From Geobacter sp. (GTDB taxonomy: Bacteria > Desulfobacterota > Desulfuromonadia > Geobacterales > Geobacteraceae): DNA of 64,000 nucleotides. Positions 59,892 through 64,000 of the stretch are shown here, piece after piece; the stretch's first letter is position 1; each line of letters opens with the position of its first letter. The notes below the pieces were generated by a model. That model searched no databases. It was not told the origin of the DNA and saw only the letters and a program-made list of their open reading frames with translations. The position numbers were made by a program, and so were the translations under genes. Location of the stretch: NCBI GenBank assembly GCA_016177775.1, contig JACOUQ010000008.1, positions 62,001 to 126,000 of the forward strand. The letters run 5' to 3'.

Positions 59892-60986
59892 TCAAAAAAG
59901 TTCCAGGTTCTTTGCTTTCAGCTGCTCGAACGGCGTATTAGCGAATTCCTTGCGCTTTTCCGCCTCGGGCCTTGCCAGCGCCGGCTGGGAGCATTCCTCC
60001 GGCACGACTTCGACCGGCAGGCATTCATCTTCCCCATGGCACGAATCCTTGTAAAAATACCGGTCGTACTGCCGGTGATAACCGGTCCAGCGGCTCTGGC
60101 TGTCGGGCTCCTTGCGGAAGTGAGTGCGGATGCCGTTGATCTTCGAGTCGAGATCGTCAAGATAATTGAGGATAGTCGCTTCCATGGTCTTGGGGCGCTT
60201 GGGTGAACCGAAGTCGTACTGGCCGTGGTGGGAAAGGAGCATGTGCTTCAGGAGCATGGCGGTTTCAGGAGGAAACCCGGGAATACCTCCGATTTTTTCA
60301 TGCACCATCTCCACGCCGATTGTTATGTGACCAAGCAACTTCCCCTCATCGGTGTAATCGAAGGAGCGGTAGTATGACATCTCCCGCACCTTCCCCACGT
60401 CGTGCAGAAGCGCGCCGGTGATGAGGAGATCGCGGCGAAGGCCGGCATAAAGGGGAACAATGGAGTCCACCAGCTTGGCTACTGCCAGGGAATGCTCCAG
60501 CAGGCCTCCAAGATAGACATGGTGCATCCCCTTGGCCGCGGGCGCAGACTTGTAAAGGGGGAAAATCGCGGGATCGTCGAAGAATGCCGACAGAAGGGCC
60601 TTCAGGTGCGAATCGGCGACAGTTGACAGCAGTTCGTTCAATTCAACGACCATCTCGTCGATGCTCCGCTCCGATTCGGGAAGGAAATCGGCCAGCACGA
60701 CCTCCGCGTCCGGCACCCGCTCCAGCTCCGCGAGGACCAGTTGCATCTTCCCCAGGTAGATGGAGGCCTTTGCCTTCACGGAAATGAAATCGTCCCGCTC
60801 GAAGAGGGAACCGATCACGTCCACGTTGTCCCAGACCTTGGCATCCACCTCGCCGCTCTTGTCCATCAGGCGAATGTTCAGATAGGGCTTGCCGTTCTTG
60901 GCCATTGCGGTGATCTTCTCCTTGACGAGAAAAACCGACTCCACATGGTCGCGGTCCTTGATGTCGGATACGAATTTCTTGCTCAA
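59892..60986 (-). CDS. OB-fold / HD-domain 3'-5' exoribonuclease (YhaM-like)
   Basis: The protein has 364 residues. An OB-fold (about 12-95: VFLVKEKITAMAKNGKPYLNI, KVWDNVDVI) is followed by an HD domain (about 150-310): HHVYLGGLLEHSLAVAKL, LLITGALLHDVGKVREM, HMLLSHHGQYDFGSPKRP. This is the layout of B. subtilis YhaM. The C-terminal tail (SCHGEDECLPVEVVPEECS) is an unusual Cys-containing extension. The start codon overlaps the FAD-protein stop (ATGA), so the two are coupled. Confidence 0.88.
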   Translation of the reverse strand: MSKKFVSDIKDRDHVESVFLVKEKITAMAKNGKPYLNIRLMDKSGEVDAKVWDNVDVIGSLFERDDFISVKAKASIYLGKMQLVLAELERVPDAEVVLADFLPESERSIDEMVVELNELLSTVADSHLKALLSAFFDDPAIFPLYKSAPAAKGMHHVYLGGLLEHSLAVAKLVDSIVPLYAGLRRDLLITGALLHDVGKVREMSYYRSFDYTDEGKLLGHITIGVEMVHEKIGGIPGFPPETAMLLKHMLLSHHGQYDFGSPKRPKTMEATILNYLDDLDSKINGIRTHFRKEPDSQSRWTGYHRQYDRYFYKDSCHGEDECLPVEVVPEECSQPALARPEAEKRKEFANTPFEQLKAKNLELF

Positions 60987-62572
60987 CTCAGACTCCTTTG
61001 TATTTTCGATGCAATCGCGTCCGCCACCCGTATCCCGTCCAGGGCGGCGCTCATGATGCCGCCGGCGTAACCGGCGCCTTCGCCGGCGGGATAGAGACCA
61101 GAGAGGCTGACGGACTGAAAATCATCTCCGCGCAGGATACGCAGAGGCGCGGAAGTCCTGGTTTCGACCCCGACCAGAGTGGCCTCGGCGGTTACGAACC
61201 CCTTCATCTTCCGGTCGAAATGGCCAAGTCCGGCTTTCATGGTTTCAGTCACATACGGTGGCAGAACTTCATGCAGGGCAGCTTCGCGAATACCGGGACG
61301 ATATGAGGAAGAAAGTGCCCCTCCCCTTGTGCCGAGAAACGTCATGAGATTCTGAGCCGGCGCCCGGTAATCACGCCCTCCGGCCACAAAAGCTTTCCGT
61401 TCCCATATCCGCTGAAACTCCACCCCGGCGAGCGGGTCTCTGCCGCCGAAATCCGCCGGAGTCACACTAACCACCAGGGCGCTGTTGGCGTGGGGAGCGT
61501 CACGCAGATAACCGCTCATGCCGTTGGTGACCACGCCTTCCGGCTCCGAGGATCCGGCCACAACCACTCCACCGGGGCACATGCAGAAGGAGTAGCAGGA
61601 ACGGCCTGATGCCGGGTCGTTCCACGCCAGGGCGTATTCCGCGGGGGGGAGTCCGGCCGGGGGGTTCTTCCCGTACTGAATCCGGTCGATCAACTCCTGG
61701 GGGTGCTCCACACGAACACCGATCGCGAACGGCTTCGATACCAGCTCTACTCCGCTCTCCTTCAGCATCCGGTAGGTATCCCGGGCGCTGTGACCGGGGG
61801 CCAGGACCAGGACGTCGCAGGGGAGCTCAACGCTGTCATTCACAGTCACGCAGGCGAGTCTCTCGCCTGTCTTCCCGAGACCGGTCAGCCGGTTGCCGAA
61901 GCGGATCTCAAACCCGCTTGCCGTCAGGTGCTGCCTGATACCGCGGATGACCCCTCTCAGGCGGTCCGAGCCGATATGGGGCTTGGCAAGATGGGCAATC
62001 TCCTCCGGCGCGCCGAATGCCACCAGCTTCTCAAGCACGTAGCGAATGTTCGGGTCGTTCACCCTGGTGGTCAGCTTCCCATCGGAAAAGGTCCCCGCCC
62101 CACCCTCACCGAACTGGACATTGCTCTCCGGATCGAGCTCCCCGAGGCTCCAGAAGCGCTGCACGTCCCGCACCCGCTCTTCGACAGGCTTCCCCCGCTC
62201 CAGGACCGTGGCCGCCAGGCCATACTCAGCCAGACGAAGCGCGGCGAACAGCCCGGCAGGACCGGTCCCGACAATAACAATCCTGTCCGGACCGGTCAGG
62301 CGGGGAAACTGGGCTGGCGCCTCTTCCGCCACATGGGTCAGATCGGGCTCATTGCGGAATTGTTCCAGAAAAGCCGGTTCATTGCCGAGAACGAACCGGA
62401 CGGTGCAGACGAAATGGATATTGTTCCTGTTCCTGGCGTCCAGCCCCTTGCGGACTAGCCGAAAATCCAGGATGTCTTCGGGACGAATGGAAAAACGCCG
62501 GCAGATTTCTCTTCTCAGCCGGTCTTCCGGCAGCCCAGGTGGGAGCGAAAGGTTCTTCAGAACGAAAGGCAT
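60983..62572 (-). CDS. FAD-dependent oxidoreductase (COG2509 type)
   Basis: The protein has 529 residues. An N-terminal ferredoxin-like domain (about 1-85) precedes the FAD-binding dinucleotide fold RIVIVGTGPAGLFAALRLAE (about 96). Then follow NVQFGEGGAGTFSDGKLTTR, YSFCMCPGGVVVAGSSEPEG and the C-terminal SGLYPAGEGAGYAGGIMSAA. It belongs to the widespread uncharacterised family of FAD proteins seen in most anaerobes. The reaction is unknown. It is coupled by a four-base overlap to the nuclease gene. Confidence 0.88.
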   Translation of the reverse strand: MPFVLKNLSLPPGLPEDRLRREICRRFSIRPEDILDFRLVRKGLDARNRNNIHFVCTVRFVLGNEPAFLEQFRNEPDLTHVAEEAPAQFPRLTGPDRIVIVGTGPAGLFAALRLAEYGLAATVLERGKPVEERVRDVQRFWSLGELDPESNVQFGEGGAGTFSDGKLTTRVNDPNIRYVLEKLVAFGAPEEIAHLAKPHIGSDRLRGVIRGIRQHLTASGFEIRFGNRLTGLGKTGERLACVTVNDSVELPCDVLVLAPGHSARDTYRMLKESGVELVSKPFAIGVRVEHPQELIDRIQYGKNPPAGLPPAEYALAWNDPASGRSCYSFCMCPGGVVVAGSSEPEGVVTNGMSGYLRDAPHANSALVVSVTPADFGGRDPLAGVEFQRIWERKAFVAGGRDYRAPAQNLMTFLGTRGGALSSSYRPGIREAALHEVLPPYVTETMKAGLGHFDRKMKGFVTAEATLVGVETRTSAPLRILRGDDFQSVSLSGLYPAGEGAGYAGGIMSAALDGIRVADAIASKIQRSLS

Positions 62573-62584
62573 GGCAAACGTTTC

Positions 62585-62986
62585 TCAGCCGGCAGCCTGA
62601 AATTTCTTGCGATCGATCAGCTGCTCGACGATGATCACGATGTCCAGGGGCCTGGTGGATTTGGAAATGTGCACGCTGGCCCCCATTTCAGGCGTTTCGT
62701 GCTCATGGGGGGGATCTTTGAACATGGAGGTGAGCAGGATTACGATCGGTTTTCTGTCACCGGCCAGGCGGGAAATCTCCATGCAGGTGCTGACCCCACC
62801 CATGCGGGGCATGATGAGGTCCGAAATGACCACGTCGGGAGCGTGCTCCAGATAGGCCTTAACACCCTCAACACCGTCGCTGGCTGTGCAGACCGCAAAG
62901 CCGTTTTCCTGAAATGCGTCGGTAAGGACTTTCAGAAAGAAGGGATCATCATCGATAATGAGTATCTTTTCCCGCGCGGACACCAT
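62585..62986 (-). CDS. Single-domain response regulator
   Basis: The protein (133 residues) is a receiver domain only, with ILIIDDDPFFLKVL (acidic pair), phospho-acceptor Asp56 in VVISDLIMPRMGG, the Thr/Ser of LLTSMF, and the lysine of VHISKSTRPLD. There is no output domain, so it acts like CheY or Spo0F. It starts 81 bases after the sensor kinase gene, in the same direction. GAGGT lies just before the ATG. Confidence 0.92.
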   Translation of the reverse strand: MVSAREKILIIDDDPFFLKVLTDAFQENGFAVCTASDGVEGVKAYLEHAPDVVISDLIMPRMGGVSTCMEISRLAGDRKPIVILLTSMFKDPPHEHETPEMGASVHISKSTRPLDIVIIVEQLIDRKKFQAAG

Positions 62987-63067
62987 TGCAACCTCGCTCC
63001 CAGTTGTCGCGAACGGGGCAATATTACCCTATGCCGCATGAAAAGAAAAGGGGGAAATGGGGCCGAA

Positions 63068-64000
63068 TCAACGCCCTGCAAGGGGGAGCCGAATACAGAA
63101 GGTAGTGCCGGTGGCGTCCGATTTCTCCACTTCGATCCGACCGTTGTAGCTCTTGACGATACGGAGCACCAGCGCCAGGCCGAGCCCTGTACCGCTCGCC
63201 TTGGTGGTAAAAAAGGGGTCAAAAACCTTGGCAAGGTTCTCCTTCGGAATCCCCTTGCCGGTGTCCGTCACGCGCGCAATCACATCCCGATCGTCGTGAT
63301 CCAGCTCGATTCTGAGGGTTCCGCCGCCCTTCATCTCATGGATGGAATTGACGATCAGGTTCGTAAAGATCTGCTCGATCTCGTTCGCATCGGCCGGGAT
63401 GGCTGGGGGGACCTTCCGGAATTCCTTTTCCACCACGATCCTGTGCGTATCGGTCTGTGACCGGAAGAACTCGACCGCACCATCGATCACCGCTGCGACA
63501 GAAACGTCGCTGATCTCGAATTTGGGACGTTTGGCCACATCCAGAAGCTTGCGGAGGATGGTGTCGACCCGGTCGATCTCTTTCAGTATCTTTTCCGTGT
63601 ATTCCTGCTTTTCGGGATCGTTGAGCCCGCTCTGCAGCAGCTGGGTAAACAGGGCAATGGAATTGAGGGGGTTACGGATCTCGTGGGTCATGCCTGCCGC
63701 CAGGTGCCCCAGGGCCGCCAGCTTCTCGCGCTGGATGATCTCGGCCTGGGCCTTGCGCAGTTCCTCGGTCTTCTCCTCGACCCGGGCCTCAAGCTCCCGG
63801 TTCCAACTCTCTATTTCCCGGAGCAACCGCTCTCGTTCCAGCATCAGCTCCTTGTTCTTCAACTCGACTGCCCTGACCCTCAGAACGCTCTCGATCCGCT
63901 CGATCAGGTTCTGGTTATTGAACGGCTTCAGGATGTAATCGGAAGCCCCCGCCTTCATCAGTTCGACGGCGATTTCCTCACTCCCCTTGCCAGTGAACAT
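63068..64000 (-). CDS. Sensor histidine kinase with N-terminal receiver (partial)
   Basis: The 3' part (310 residues) of a cytoplasmic hybrid kinase is present; the gene continues past the window edge. The visible N-terminus is the end of a receiver domain ([15 protein letters not shown] with its conserved Lys). It is followed by a coiled coil, the H-box [20 protein letters not shown] with the phospho-His, N-box [11 protein letters not shown]1 VTDTGKGIP and G2 GTGLGLALV. It probably phosphorylates the single-domain regulator downstream. Confidence 0.92.
   Translation of the reverse strand: MFTGKGSEEIAVELMKAGASDYILKPFNNQNLIERIESVLRVRAVELKNKELMLERERLLREIESWNRELEARVEEKTEELRKAQAEIIQREKLAALGHLAAGMTHEIRNPLNSIALFTQLLQSGLNDPEKQEYTEKILKEIDRVDTILRKLLDVAKRPKFEISDVSVAAVIDGAVEFFRSQTDTHRIVVEKEFRKVPPAIPADANEIEQIFTNLIVNSIHEMKGGGTLRIELDHDDRDVIARVTDTGKGIPKENLAKVFDPFFTTKASGTGLGLALVLRIVKSYNGRIEVEKSDATGTTFCIRLPLAGR

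Overview
The window looks like chromosomal DNA from a Geobacter-type deltaproteobacterium (family Geobacteraceae or a close relative). The evidence is a high-GC, densely packed chromosome with large chemoreceptors, a PilZ response regulator, an NtrC-type regulator, the PTS-Ntr enzyme PtsP, a cytochrome-linked nitric oxide reductase, pyruvate carboxylase, and a putative GEMM-type (cyclic dinucleotide) riboswitch in front of an exported rhodanese. I saw no rRNA, tRNA, CRISPR array or prophage. The genus is an inference from gene content, not from a database match.

Layout. 1-9.5 kb: end of DAHP synthase, a PAS sensor with no transmitter, serA, trmL, a THUMP RNA methyltransferase, a sirtuin, ybaK, an HD protein and a PilZ response regulator. 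9.5-16.8 kb: class II aldolase, riboswitch plus rhodanese, a second rhodanese behind a chemoreceptor, mnmH, acpH. 16.8-24.5 kb: MEMO-like protein, scpA/scpB, trpS, a site-2 protease homologue, a TPR protein, ptsP. 24.5-29.6 kb: an accessory stretch with an ArsR-SDR-methyltransferase unit, a D12 adenine methylase diverging from an XRE regulator and a probable restriction endonuclease, and an AbrB/PIN toxin-antitoxin pair. 29.6-34.6 kb: archaeal-type SAM synthetase, an alpha/beta hydrolase and lipoprotein pair, and a chemoreceptor carrying its sensor domain twice. 34.8-39.4 kb: a compact exopolysaccharide locus (TPR-beta-barrel exporter, GT2 synthase, GH26 hydrolase). 39.4-47.1 kb: norB/norC, small envelope proteins, an outer-membrane barrel, DUF proteins and a two-gene TPR/DUF3142 unit. 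47.2-64 kb: pyruvate carboxylase, an exported parvulin, slipin/NfeD, an NtrC regulator, thioesterase, uracil-DNA glycosylase, a zinc phospholipase C-like protein, coaBC, an MBL hydrolase, a YhaM-like nuclease, a FAD protein, and a two-component pair running off the edge.

The most striking structural signal is not a gene. Intergenic gaps are filled with inverted repeats, many built from degenerate 7-base tandem units (ggactgg-, taggctg-, ggcaaa- and cagcctt-type). Many of them start exactly at, or include, the stop codons of neighbouring genes, so several proteins end in repeat-encoded residues. Some of these repeats also carry transcription terminators between convergent genes.

The best candidates for new biology are: the 34.8-39.4 kb exopolysaccharide locus; the riboswitch-controlled rhodanese; the nested hairpin upstream of 31004 whose loop is perfectly complementary to the Shine-Dalgarno sequence; the chemoreceptor with a duplicated sensor; and the methylase/regulator/endonuclease island.
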